Positions 33,528-42,757 of a stretch of DNA of 64,000 bases are shown one piece after another. Numbering within the stretch: the stretch's first letter is position 1; the number at the start of each line of letters is the position of its first letter. This stretch comes from Novosphingobium sp. PhB57 (lineage in GTDB: Bacteria > Pseudomonadota > Alphaproteobacteria > Sphingomonadales > Sphingomonadaceae), in the NCBI RefSeq assembly GCF_004342985.1, contig NZ_SMBO01000007.1, positions 62,001 to 126,000 of the forward strand. Reading direction: 5' to 3'. Both the position numbers and the translations under genes were made by a program. The notes under the pieces are model-generated. The model ran no database searches, was not told the origin of the DNA, and worked only from the letters and a program-made list of their open reading frames with translations.

Positions 33528-36500
33528 ATGATCCAGTCACGCATGGAGAGGGCCGGCCTGGCGGCGCTCATGGTTTCCACCGCCGTCGCCGCGCTGTTCG
33601 CCGCCCCGGCCTTCGCGCAGGACCTCGCGCCGGCTGCCGACGACAGCGCCTCCGCCGTGGACATCGTCGTCACCGGATCGCGCATTCGCCGCGACGCCTC
33701 GGACGAGACCGCCCCGCTCAATGTCGTGGACAGCCAGACGATCGCGGATCGCGGCTATATCAGCGCCTCGGAAGCGCTGAACCAGCTCACTTCGAACAGC
33801 CCCATGCTCAACCAGGCGGACGGCAGCGGCGAAGGCAGCGGCTCCGGCCAGCAATTCCCCAACCTCTTCGGCCTTGGCGCCGGTCGCACGCTGACCCTGC
33901 TCAACGGCCGCCGCATGGTGACCAGCTCCTCGGGCCTGGGCGATGCGCAAGTCGATGCCAACATCATTCCGCTCGGCCTGCTGGACCGGGTGGAAGTGGT
34001 GCAGGGCGGCGGCGCGGCGGTCTATGGATCGGACGCCATCGCCGGCGTGGTCAACTACGTGCTGAAGGAAAGCTTCGAAGGCCTCGAACTCGATGGCCAG
34101 AACGGCATTTCCTCGCGCGGGGACTATCACACCTACAGCCTGCGCGGCACAGCAGGCAAGAACTTCGCGGACGGACGCGGCAATGTCGCCATCGACCTGA
34201 ACTATGCCCAGTCGCCTACGCTGATGTTCGCCGCGCGCCCGCTTTCGGCGCTGGGCCGCCTGACGGTGAGCAACCCGGACGATACCGGCCCCAGCGACGG
34301 CGTTCCCTCGGTCAAGGAACTGCTCGACGCGCACTTCTGGGAATTCAACTCGAACGGCGTGCTGTTCAACACGCCCGCCCCCTTCACGCGCTTCCTGACC
34401 CAGTCGAACGGCACGCCGCTGCAGTTCGATTCCAGCGGCAACGTGGTGCCCTACGATCCCGGTACCAGCGTGGGCATTCCCTTCTCCAGCGGCGGACAGG
34501 GCTTCGCCTATCGCGACCTGGCGGGGCTGCGCACCGGCGTCCAGCGCTTCACCGGCAACCTGATCGCGCACTACGACCTGACCGACGCGATCACCCTGCG
34601 CACCGAACTGCTCTATGCCCATACCGAAGGCACCGAGATCCCGCAGGGCCAGAGCCGCACGATCCTGAACTTCGGCACTTACGCGGGGCCGGTGGTCTTC
34701 ACGATCGACAACCCCTACCTGACCGACCAGGCCAAGGCCGCGCTTTCCGCCGCCCGCCCGGCCTTCGCGGCCGGCGCGCCGCTGTTCCTGTCCAAGTATT
34801 TCCAGGACCTGACGCCGGACAATCTCCAGCGCTACAAGACCGACACCTATCGCGCCCTGCTCGGCGTGGACGGTGAATTCTCGGCCGGAAGCCGCAACTT
34901 CTACTGGTCGGTTTCCGGCAGCTATGCCCGGGTCGACGGTTCGCAGCGCCGCTGGGAAGTGGACAACGCCAAGTACGCGAACGCCATCGACGCGGTGCTC
35001 TCGGGAGGCCAGATCGTCTGCGGCATCAACGCCGACGCCGATGCCACTAACGACGACGCGGCCTGCGCGCCGATCAACCCCTTCGGCAACGGCAATGTCT
35101 CCAAGGCCGCGCAGAAGTACGTAAGCGTGCGCGCCGGACTGGACTATCGCAACGAGCAGACCGACATCCTCGCCACGCTCGGCGGTGACGTGGTCCGCCT
35201 GCCGGGCGGCACGGTGAAGTTCAGCCTGGCCTACGAGCACCGCGACGAGCAGGTTTCCTACAACCCGCTCGCCGCCAACCAGCAGGGCCTGTTCGGCGGC
35301 GGCACGCTGGAGATGGCGCAGTCGGCCGGGTACAATACCGACGAACTCTCCGGCGAACTGCTGATCCCGCTGATCGACAGCGCGATGAACGTGCCGATCG
35401 TGCACATGCTGGAAGCCAGCGCGGCGGGCCGCCTGGTCGACAACTCGATCGCCGGCAAGGAGCAGGTCTGGGATCTCGGCCTGCGCTGGCAGCCGGTGGA
35501 CGGCGTGACCCTGCGCGTCAGCCGCAGCCGCAACTTCCGCGCGCCCACCCTGGCGATGCTGTTCGCGCCGACGACGACCTCGCTCGGTTCGGTGGGCTAC
35601 GACCCCTGCGACGCCGACCGCATCAACAGCGGCGCCAACCCGTCGGTACGCTACGCCAACTGCCTGGCCGCCTTCACCGCGAACGCGAACTACGGCGTAG
35701 AGGCCGACGGCACCAATGCGGGCCTCAGCCCCGCCGAACGCCTCGCCCGGTTCCAGGACCCGGCCGAGAACTTCGAGCGCGCCACCATCACCACGGGCGG
35801 CAACCCGAACCTGCGCAACGAGATCTCGGATACCTTCACGTACGGTATCGTGCTCCAGCCCAAGTTCATCCCCGGCCTGACGATCAGTGCGGACCGCATC
35901 GAGATCGACCTCAAGGACGGTCTCTCGGCCTTCACCACCGAGGACTTCACGGCCGCCTGCTATGACAACACCACCCCCGATCCGGCGGTTTGCAATGCGT
36001 TCTCGCGCATTGCCGCCTCGGACGGCGTGAGCCCGGGCGGCACGATCCTGGCCGGCACCACCACCACTTTCAACGCCGGCATCGTCAAGTATCGCGGCGA
36101 AGTCTACGCCATCGACTACACCTTCGAGCCCGGCCGGATCGGCGCCTTCCACGTCGGCGTCAACGCCACGCACAACACGCTGCTGACCACTTCGGTCACC
36201 GGCGAGAACTATATCCGCACCGACAACACGTACGAGAAACCCACCTGGGAAGGCCGCTTCAACCTGGACTGGACCAGGGGTCCGGTGCGGGTGAGCTACC
36301 AGGCCTACTACCTCGACAAGACCCGTGCCGCCTATGACGCCACGATCGAAACCAACCCCAACCCGATGCTGGACAGCAACCTGACGCACTCGATCTCGGC
36401 GCAAGTCGAAGCGGGCGCGATCACCTTCCGCGCCGGCATCGACAACTTCACCGACGAAGCACCTTCCTACCCGCAGATCGCCTATGGCGACATCCTCGGC

Positions 36501-36536
36501 CGCCGATTCTGGATCGGCGCCAAGCTGAAGATGTGA
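33528..36536 (+). CDS. TonB-dependent receptor (peptide locus)
   Basis: 1002 residues from ATG 33528, with AGGGG 7 bases upstream. The signal peptide ends AFA-QD. DIVVTGSRIRRDASDETAPL is the TonB-box and plug start. GLGAGRTLTLLNGRRMV and VEVVQGGGAAVYGSDAIAGVV are typical of the large, long-loop sphingomonad receptors. The barrel ends with FWIGAKLKM. It would bring a ligand into the periplasm where the S10 peptidases and PLP enzyme wait. A peptide or peptide-like ligand is inferred from the neighbours. Confidence 0.92.
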   Translation: MIQSRMERAGLAALMVSTAVAALFAAPAFAQDLAPAADDSASAVDIVVTGSRIRRDASDETAPLNVVDSQTIADRGYISASEALNQLTSNSPMLNQADGSGEGSGSGQQFPNLFGLGAGRTLTLLNGRRMVTSSSGLGDAQVDANIIPLGLLDRVEVVQGGGAAVYGSDAIAGVVNYVLKESFEGLELDGQNGISSRGDYHTYSLRGTAGKNFADGRGNVAIDLNYAQSPTLMFAARPLSALGRLTVSNPDDTGPSDGVPSVKELLDAHFWEFNSNGVLFNTPAPFTRFLTQSNGTPLQFDSSGNVVPYDPGTSVGIPFSSGGQGFAYRDLAGLRTGVQRFTGNLIAHYDLTDAITLRTELLYAHTEGTEIPQGQSRTILNFGTYAGPVVFTIDNPYLTDQAKAALSAARPAFAAGAPLFLSKYFQDLTPDNLQRYKTDTYRALLGVDGEFSAGSRNFYWSVSGSYARVDGSQRRWEVDNAKYANAIDAVLSGGQIVCGINADADATNDDAACAPINPFGNGNVSKAAQKYVSVRAGLDYRNEQTDILATLGGDVVRLPGGTVKFSLAYEHRDEQVSYNPLAANQQGLFGGGTLEMAQSAGYNTDELSGELLIPLIDSAMNVPIVHMLEASAAGRLVDNSIAGKEQVWDLGLRWQPVDGVTLRVSRSRNFRAPTLAMLFAPTTTSLGSVGYDPCDADRINSGANPSVRYANCLAAFTANANYGVEADGTNAGLSPAERLARFQDPAENFERATITTGGNPNLRNEISDTFTYGIVLQPKFIPGLTISADRIEIDLKDGLSAFTTEDFTAACYDNTTPDPAVCNAFSRIAASDGVSPGGTILAGTTTTFNAGIVKYRGEVYAIDYTFEPGRIGAFHVGVNATHNTLLTTSVTGENYIRTDNTYEKPTWEGRFNLDWTRGPVRVSYQAYYLDKTRAAYDATIETNPNPMLDSNLTHSISAQVEAGAITFRAGIDNFTDEAPSYPQIAYGDILGRRFWIGAKLKM

Positions 36537-36544
36537 CGGGTTCC

Positions 36545-36580
36545 GGCGGCGCCGGGGAACATTCCCTTCCCGGCGCCGCC
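36545..36580 (+). other. Strong hairpin after the TonB-receptor gene
   Basis: Perfect 12-bp stem (GGCGGCGCCGGG 36545-36556 with its complement 36569-36580), 12-base loop, 8 bases after the stop and before the aminotransferase. There is no T run, so it may protect the receptor mRNA or act as a partial terminator that lowers expression of the genes after it. Confidence 0.5.
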
Positions 36581-36621
36581 GCCACCCGACGCACTCGGCA
36601 TTACCCGGCAGATACGAGACA

Positions 36622-37791
36622 ATGGCTTCCCGCCCAGACGACCAGACTTCGCAGTCCTACGCCCAATGGGTCAGGCGCTCGATCATCCGGAACAGCAATT
36701 CCCGCAGCCTCCTCGTCAGCCTGTTCGAAAGCTCCGTCCCCGAGCCGCGCGACCTGCTGCGCGACGTGCTGCTCGAAGGCTTCGAGGCGGGCATGACCTC
36801 GCGCTACGCCAGCACTTTCGTGAAGGGCAATCCCTACCTCGTGGCCGCGCTGGCGCGGGACTACGGCGTGCGCGAGGAGCAGGTGCTGACGACCACCGGC
36901 GCCACGGGGGCGCTGTCCCTGATCTACCGCGCGCTGCTTTCGCCGGGCGACCGCGTGCTGGTGGAGAACCCCAGCTTCGAACTGTTCGGCAACCTGGCGC
37001 AGGCCAGCGGCATCGCAGTGGACACCTTCGAGCGCCCGGCACCGCGCTTCGCCATCGATCCGGGCGCGGTCGAGGCCGGCCTGCGACCGGAGACGCGGAT
37101 GATCGTGATCTCCAACCTGCACAACCCTTCGGGCATGGCGGTGGACGATGCCACGATCGCCGCGCTGGGAGAGATCGCCGAGCGGCACGACCTCCTCGTC
37201 GTCGTGGATGAAGTCTATGCGCCTTACGCCGGAACGCGGATCCGCCCGGCCGCCTCGCTCGGCGCCTCGCCGCGGCTGGTCTCGGTCAACAGCCTGACGA
37301 AGATCTTCGGTCTCAGCACCTTGCGCTGCGGCTGGATCGTCGGGGACGAGAGCGTGGTCAATCCCGTGCGCGAACTGGCGCAGGAGGTGGACTTCGCGAT
37401 CTCGAACCTCGCCCACGCAGTGTCCGCGCTCATCGTCGAGCATCCCGCGCGCTTTCTGGACAATACGTTCTCCGTGCTGGCCAAGGCGCGGCCGATCATC
37501 GAATCCTACCATGCCTACTGGCTGGCCGAGGGCCTGGCCGAGGGCGAACTGCCGGAAAGCGGCTGCATCGCCTTCCCCCGCCTTGTCGGGATCGGGGATA
37601 CCGAGCGCTTCTCCGGCTGGCTTTCCGATCGCTGCGGCGTACTGGTGGCGCCGGGGGAATATTTCGGCGCGCCCGGACATGTCCGCCTCGGCTTCGCCAT
37701 GGAGCCGTCGCGCCTCGATTACGGGCTCCAGGCCCTGACCGACGGCCTCATCACCTATCGGGAACATAACAAGCAGCTGGAAACGCCATGA
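36622..37791 (+). CDS. Class I/II aminotransferase
   Basis: 389 residues, no signal peptide, so cytoplasmic. PLP features: TTGATGALSLIYRALLSPGD (cofactor phosphate region), NLHNPSGMAVDD, VVDEVYAPYAG, and the lysine in NSLTKIFGLSTLRCGWIVG. The fold is that of aspartate/aromatic aminotransferases and C-S lyases. It would process amino acids imported by the permease two genes downstream. It overlaps the third S10 gene by 4 bases (ATGA). Confidence 0.88.
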   Translation: MASRPDDQTSQSYAQWVRRSIIRNSNSRSLLVSLFESSVPEPRDLLRDVLLEGFEAGMTSRYASTFVKGNPYLVAALARDYGVREEQVLTTTGATGALSLIYRALLSPGDRVLVENPSFELFGNLAQASGIAVDTFERPAPRFAIDPGAVEAGLRPETRMIVISNLHNPSGMAVDDATIAALGEIAERHDLLVVVDEVYAPYAGTRIRPAASLGASPRLVSVNSLTKIFGLSTLRCGWIVGDESVVNPVRELAQEVDFAISNLAHAVSALIVEHPARFLDNTFSVLAKARPIIESYHAYWLAEGLAEGELPESGCIAFPRLVGIGDTERFSGWLSDRCGVLVAPGEYFGAPGHVRLGFAMEPSRLDYGLQALTDGLITYREHNKQLETP

Positions 37792-39323
37792 AGTTCACGC
37801 CGCCGCAGCCCTTCGGTCGCAAAAAGAAGTCTCCGCTGCGCCTTTCGGTGCTGACGGGGATCGCACTGTCAGCGGCGTCTGCCGGACCCCTTCCGACGCT
37901 CGCGGCCGCGCCGCCGGCCGAACGGGTCCTCATCGATGCGCGGGTATCGCAACCCGATCCCGCGCATCCTGTCCGCGCCGAGCTGGGACTTGTCCCTGTT
38001 TCAGCCGGCGCGGACAGTTCCCCGGCCACGGCCGGCTACCTCTCCTATTCGCGCAAGGTCGCCCGTTCGGCCGAGAGGCCGGTGATCTTCGCCTTCAACG
38101 GCGGCCCCGGCGCCTCTGCCGCCTATCTGCACATGGGGCTGCTCGGCCCCGTGCTTGCCCATGTCCCGCAGGACCCGGCGAGCCGCGATGCCCGCCCCGG
38201 CGGCAGCGGCCCCGGCCCCGCAAAGCTCTACGACCTCGCCGACGTAGTGTTCATCGATCCGCCCGGAACCGGCTTTTCCAGCCGCCCGGAAGGGGCAGCC
38301 GCGGCGCCCTACAACACCGTGGAGGGCGATGCCAACGCCGCCGCCGACCTCGTGCGGCAATGGCTGCGCGGCCATGACCGCCTGGGCGCACCCGTCTATA
38401 TCCTGGGCGAGAGCTACGGCACGATCCGCGCTGTGGCCATGCTCGATGCGCTGGACCGGCAGGGCCTTGGGAAGAACGTGCGCGGGGTGGTCCTGCTGGG
38501 CCAGGCGCTCAACATGATCGAGACTTCGCAGCGGCCCGACAACGTGGTGACGTATGCGGTGTCGCTGCCGACGCTGGCCGCCATCGCCTGCTATCACGGC
38601 ATGGTGAAGGCCCCCTGCACGCCCGAAAGCGTGACGGCGCAGGCCGCCCGCTTCGCCCGCGAGGAATACCTGCCCGCGCTCTACCTTGGCCGCGACCTGC
38701 CGCAGGCCGAGCGTGAACGCCTGGCCGCGCGGCTGGCCGAACTCACCGGCATTCCCGCCGGATTCTACCTCGCCAACGACTTGCGCATCTCCAAGGAGCG
38801 CTTCCGCGTCGAACTCCTGCGCGCGCAAGGCAAGGTCATGGGCCGCTACGACGCGCGCTACCTGGCCGACCGGCCCGACAACGTCACGACGATGATGCCC
38901 GGCGATCCGTCCTCGTCGATCTCCGAGGCTTTCGGCCAGGCGATGAAGGACTATCTGGCCGGCACGCTCAAGGCGCCGGGCGCCGATGCCTACAAGGTGA
39001 TCGCGCGCTTCGAGGGAAGCTGGAGCTACGGCGCCGAGGATTCGCCTTTCGCGGACTGGCCGTTCATGGCCACCGTGGAGCGCCACGCCGCCAGCAACGC
39101 CTGCCTGCGCCTGTTCGTCGGCACCGGGATCTACGACACCACCACCACCATCGGCGCGGCCGACTACCTCTTCGCGCAGTCCAGCCTGCCCCGCGAGCGC
39201 TATCGCAACGCCCGCTACGTCGGTGGGCACGTCTTCTACTCCGATGACGGCAGCCGCGCGCGGTTCCAGTCCGATCTTGCCGAATTCATCGCGGCCGACG
39301 GCTGCGGGGAGGCGCGCAAGTGA
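37788..39323 (+). CDS. Serine carboxypeptidase, family S10 (third)
   Basis: 511 residues. After a basic N-terminus (RKKKSPLRLS) comes an export signal (VLTGIALSAASAGPLPTLAA). Motifs: FNGGPGASAAYLHMGLLGP, FIDPPGTGFSS, LGESYGTIRA with nucleophile S209, TGIYDTTTT, and GGHVFYSDD with the histidine. It overlaps the aminotransferase before it and the permease after it, which links periplasmic hydrolysis directly with uptake. Confidence 0.92.
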   Translation: MKFTPPQPFGRKKKSPLRLSVLTGIALSAASAGPLPTLAAAPPAERVLIDARVSQPDPAHPVRAELGLVPVSAGADSSPATAGYLSYSRKVARSAERPVIFAFNGGPGASAAYLHMGLLGPVLAHVPQDPASRDARPGGSGPGPAKLYDLADVVFIDPPGTGFSSRPEGAAAAPYNTVEGDANAAADLVRQWLRGHDRLGAPVYILGESYGTIRAVAMLDALDRQGLGKNVRGVVLLGQALNMIETSQRPDNVVTYAVSLPTLAAIACYHGMVKAPCTPESVTAQAARFAREEYLPALYLGRDLPQAERERLAARLAELTGIPAGFYLANDLRISKERFRVELLRAQGKVMGRYDARYLADRPDNVTTMMPGDPSSSISEAFGQAMKDYLAGTLKAPGADAYKVIARFEGSWSYGAEDSPFADWPFMATVERHAASNACLRLFVGTGIYDTTTTIGAADYLFAQSSLPRERYRNARYVGGHVFYSDDGSRARFQSDLAEFIAADGCGEARK

Positions 39324-40615
39324 GCGACGCCGAACAGGCCCTGCGCAAGGGCATAGGTCTCTGGGGCGTCGTCTCGCTCGGCCTGGGGACGGCGGTGGGC
39401 GTGTCGATCTTCTCCGCCGTATCCCCCGCCACCGGGCTGGCCGGGCCGGGCATGCTGCTCTCGGTCGTGATCGCGGCGCTGCCGATGTACCTGATCGCCG
39501 TCAGCTATGCCTATCTCGGATCGGCCGATCCGGTATCGGGCGCCAGCTTCGTATGGCCTTCCCGCTATCTTCATCCCACCCTGGGCTTCTTCATCGCCTG
39601 GATGCGCATCATCGCCAACATGGGCGCCATGGTCGTGCTGGCGCTGGTGCTGGTGCGCTATGTCTCGATGCTGGTGCCGCTGCCGGTCAAGCCGACGATG
39701 TTCGCGGTGCTGGTATTGGCGCTGCTGGCGAACCTCGTGGGCGTCCATGTCGCCGCCCGCGCGCAGACCGCGATGGTGGCCGCACTGATCGTGCTGTTCG
39801 GCCTGTTCGTGGCCTGGGGCGGCTTCACCGCGTCGGAACCGGCGCGGCTGGAACCGTTCCTGCCAAAGGGCTTCCACGGCGCGCTCGCCGCCGCGCCGCT
39901 GCTGATGGGCCTGTTCTTCGGTATCGAAGCCGCGACCGAAGCCGGCGGCGAAGTGGCGAACAGCCGGCGTAACATCCCGGCCGGCATCGCGCTCGCCATC
40001 GGCTCGGCCACGGTGCTCTACGTGGCCGTCGCCTTCGTGGCGCTCACCGTCCTCGGACCGGAAGCCCTGGCCGGCAGCGAGGCGCCGATCCTCGACACGG
40101 CCAAACGCTTCATGGGGCCCCTGGCCGTGCCGGTCATCATGCTGGCCGCCGTCGCCGCGATCGGCACCAGCCTCAACGCGATCTTCACGATGTTCAGCCG
40201 CAGCCTCTTCGCCATGGCCGAGGCGGGCGTGCTGCCGCGGATCATCGCCCGCGTGCATCCCCGCTCGCACGTTCCGCACATGGCCTTGTTCGCCGTCTTC
40301 GGCATCGGCTGCGTGGGACTGCTGATGCCGATGGAGCTGACGTTCCTGTTCCTGGCCGTGAACATCCCGAACCTGGTGAAATACGGCAGCATCTGCCTTT
40401 CCGCCGCCCGCGTCGCCCATGGCCACCCGCAGCTTCACGAAGGCGCGGGCTTCAGGCCGGCGCGCCGGACGATGGTGGTCCTGGGCCTGGCCGGCGCGGT
40501 CTGCGCGCTCGGCCTGATCGCCGTGGGCCTTGAGGCGGACTGGCGGCCCTACGTGCTGCTGCTGGTCTGGGGCGGCATCGGCGCGATCTGGTATTTCGCG
40601 CGCCGGGGACGTTGA
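39320..40615 (+). CDS. APC-family amino-acid permease
   Basis: 431 residues from GTG 39320 (GTGA overlap with the third S10 gene). Twelve membrane segments are seen. SLGLGTAVGVSIFSAVSP is the family's first-helix motif with the unwound G-x-G site, and FFGIEAATEAGGEVANSRRNIPAG is the conserved helix-6/loop region. It should import amino acids or dipeptides released by the S10 enzymes. Last gene of the plus-strand run and followed by a strong hairpin. Confidence 0.88.
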   Translation: MSDAEQALRKGIGLWGVVSLGLGTAVGVSIFSAVSPATGLAGPGMLLSVVIAALPMYLIAVSYAYLGSADPVSGASFVWPSRYLHPTLGFFIAWMRIIANMGAMVVLALVLVRYVSMLVPLPVKPTMFAVLVLALLANLVGVHVAARAQTAMVAALIVLFGLFVAWGGFTASEPARLEPFLPKGFHGALAAAPLLMGLFFGIEAATEAGGEVANSRRNIPAGIALAIGSATVLYVAVAFVALTVLGPEALAGSEAPILDTAKRFMGPLAVPVIMLAAVAAIGTSLNAIFTMFSRSLFAMAEAGVLPRIIARVHPRSHVPHMALFAVFGIGCVGLLMPMELTFLFLAVNIPNLVKYGSICLSAARVAHGHPQLHEGAGFRPARRTMVVLGLAGAVCALGLIAVGLEADWRPYVLLLVWGGIGAIWYFARRGR

Positions 40616-40619
40616 GGAA

Positions 40620-40656
40620 GGCGCGGGCAGGCGGCCGATCGCCCCCTGCCCGCGCC
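40620..40656. terminator. Bidirectional hairpin between convergent genes
   Basis: Perfect 12-bp stem (GGCGCGGGCAGG 40620-40631 with its complement 40645-40656), 13-base loop, in the 51-base gap between the permease and the amidohydrolase. CTCT follows on the plus strand. Confidence 0.6.
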
Positions 40657-40666
40657 CTCTACCGGC

Positions 40667-42757
40667 TCAGAACGCGAGGTCCTCGTGGGCTTCGGCGCCC
40701 GATCCATTGGTCAGCGCCACCGGCTTCGCCTCGGCCACGGGCGCCACGATCCGGGGCGCCTCGGCAAAGGGCTTCACCCCCACCTCGCGCCAGATTTCCG
40801 AGGGGAAGTAGACCGTCCCGCCCTTCACCACCATCGCCATGCGGTGGATCGCCGACAGGTCTTCCAGCGGATTGCCGTCCAGCAGCACGAAGTCGGCATA
40901 CTTGCCCTTCTCCACCGAGCCGTAGGACTGGTCGCGGTGCATGTAGCGCTCGGGGCCAAGCGTGCCGATCTTCAGCACTTCGGCTGTGGGCAGCCCGGCC
41001 TCGGCATAGATCTGCAATTCGCGGTGGACCGACAGGCCGGTGCCGTCGTCGGTTCCGGGCAGGAGCGTGATGCCGCGCTTGTACATGTCCAGCAGCAGCG
41101 CCTTGATCGTCACGAAGGCGCCGTCGTAACCGGCGGCATCTTCGGGCGTCTTGATCGGGGCGATGCCCTGGCGGCGATTGCGCTGCACGCCCACCGGCAA
41201 GTGATCGAAATAGCCCGCCACCGCCGGGCTGATCCTGCCGTCGCGGCTCATCATCAGCAGTTCCAGCGTCACCGCCGTGGGGTCGAGCGCGATGTGCTTC
41301 GCCTGCATCGTATCGAGCGTGGCGGCGACGCGCGGAGAGGCAAGGTCCAGCCCTGCCGTCCGGCGCATGGCCGTGAGGCGCAGCGGCGTGCGGGTGTCTT
41401 CCCTGGGATCGAGCACCCAGCCCAGCATGAGCTGGTTGATATGACTCACTTCGTCATAACCCGCCGCGATCATGGCATCGGCGTTGGTGAAGGCCGGGAT
41501 GTGCCCGGTCACGCCCATGCCCAGGCGTTTCGCTTCCCGGACCACGCCGGGCACCCATGCGGGATTGAAGCTGTTGTAGATCTTCACCTGCCAATAGCCG
41601 CGCGCGCCGTACCAGCGCACCGCGTCCAGCGCTTCCGCCTCGCTGCCCGCGATGAAGCCGTTGCGCGAACTGTAGGGGCTGCGTCCTTCCAGGAAGCCGT
41701 TGCGCACGATGCGCGGCCCGGCCACTTCGCCCGCATCGATGCGATGCGTCAGGTCGATCAGGAAGGCGTTCTCGTTGCCCATGTCGCGCACGCTGGTCAC
41801 GCCCGAGGCGATGTAGAGCAGGGCGGACTGCAGCGAGACGTGGGCATGCATGTCGTGCAGGCCGGGAATGACCACGCGGCCCGCACCCTCCACGGTCGCC
41901 TCGCCGGGTGAGGCAGGGCTGTCCAGCGGCTCCACCGAGGCGATGCGATCCCCGAAGACCACCACCGAGACCGGATCGCCGATCTTGCCGCTCGCCGGGT
42001 CGAAGACGCGCACGTCGCGGATGCGGATCGGTGCGGTAAACGTGTGCGCGACCTTCTTCTGGATCGCGGCGAAGCGCTCGGCCGAACGCACGGCGGCGAT
42101 CTTCGCCAGATCCCCGGCGAATGAGGAAAGGTCCTCGCGCACCGTGGCGTTCGTGGGCGAATAGGCCGCGACAAGCGCGCCCTTGTCGTCGAGCAGGATC
42201 GCGCTGGGCGTCAGTCCGATGCCCTTGACCAGGAACGCGCGATAGGCCGTGCCGCCCAGCGTGACCGGCGCTTCTTCCTCCAGCGAGAGCGTTCCCCCCG
42301 GTGCCGCCGCGAGCACATGGTCGGCATCGGCCAGCAGCGCGCGGGCATAGAGGCCGAGCGAGAACGGGCTGCCCTCCTGCGCCACGTAAAGCGTGGGCAC
42401 CCTGGCCGCCATCGCGCCCTTGCCGGTGGTGTCGACCCAGGAAAGCCGCTTGCCTTTGGCCGTGAACTGCTCATCCACCTTGTTGCCGAACGTCGACGTG
42501 CCTTGCAGGGTCCAGCTCGTGGGCAGCCCCCGGGCGCCCAGCACGATCGTCTCGTGCATCGTCGGGCCGCGGCCGTTGCTCTTGACGTCGTGGTCGATCG
42601 AGACGGTATTGCCCTCGATATCGGCCAAGACATGACCGACGTTCTCGCCATTGTCGATCACCGCGAAGCGCTGGGTCTCGGCGTGGAGCGCGGCGGCCGA
42701 AAGCGCCAGGGCGGAACAGGCGAGGCAGCGCAGGCCGGCGGTCGGTCTCATCGTCAT
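40667..42757 (-). CDS. Exported metal-dependent amidohydrolase
   Basis: 696 residues from ATG 42757, which overlaps the stop of the cyclodeaminase-family gene (ATGA). A signal peptide (CLACSALALSAAALHAET) is followed by a ~250-residue beta-rich N-terminal domain not usual for the family. The amidohydrolase barrel then has GLHDMHAHVS (first metal histidines), VKIYNSF (bridging lysine), GHIPAF, SHINQ and LLPGTDDG (metal aspartate). This is the imidazolonepropionase/Xaa-Pro-dipeptidase-like branch. It probably cleaves dipeptides or cyclic amides in the periplasm; the substrate is not known. Confidence 0.85.
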   Translation of the reverse strand: MTMRPTAGLRCLACSALALSAAALHAETQRFAVIDNGENVGHVLADIEGNTVSIDHDVKSNGRGPTMHETIVLGARGLPTSWTLQGTSTFGNKVDEQFTAKGKRLSWVDTTGKGAMAARVPTLYVAQEGSPFSLGLYARALLADADHVLAAAPGGTLSLEEEAPVTLGGTAYRAFLVKGIGLTPSAILLDDKGALVAAYSPTNATVREDLSSFAGDLAKIAAVRSAERFAAIQKKVAHTFTAPIRIRDVRVFDPASGKIGDPVSVVVFGDRIASVEPLDSPASPGEATVEGAGRVVIPGLHDMHAHVSLQSALLYIASGVTSVRDMGNENAFLIDLTHRIDAGEVAGPRIVRNGFLEGRSPYSSRNGFIAGSEAEALDAVRWYGARGYWQVKIYNSFNPAWVPGVVREAKRLGMGVTGHIPAFTNADAMIAAGYDEVSHINQLMLGWVLDPREDTRTPLRLTAMRRTAGLDLASPRVAATLDTMQAKHIALDPTAVTLELLMMSRDGRISPAVAGYFDHLPVGVQRNRRQGIAPIKTPEDAAGYDGAFVTIKALLLDMYKRGITLLPGTDDGTGLSVHRELQIYAEAGLPTAEVLKIGTLGPERYMHRDQSYGSVEKGKYADFVLLDGNPLEDLSAIHRMAMVVKGGTVYFPSEIWREVGVKPFAEAPRIVAPVAEAKPVALTNGSGAEAHEDLAF

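Noticed and set aside
33537..36404. 955-codon open frame opposite the TonB-receptor gene
   Set aside because: Mirror image of the receptor coding sequence; no recognisable domain or start signal.
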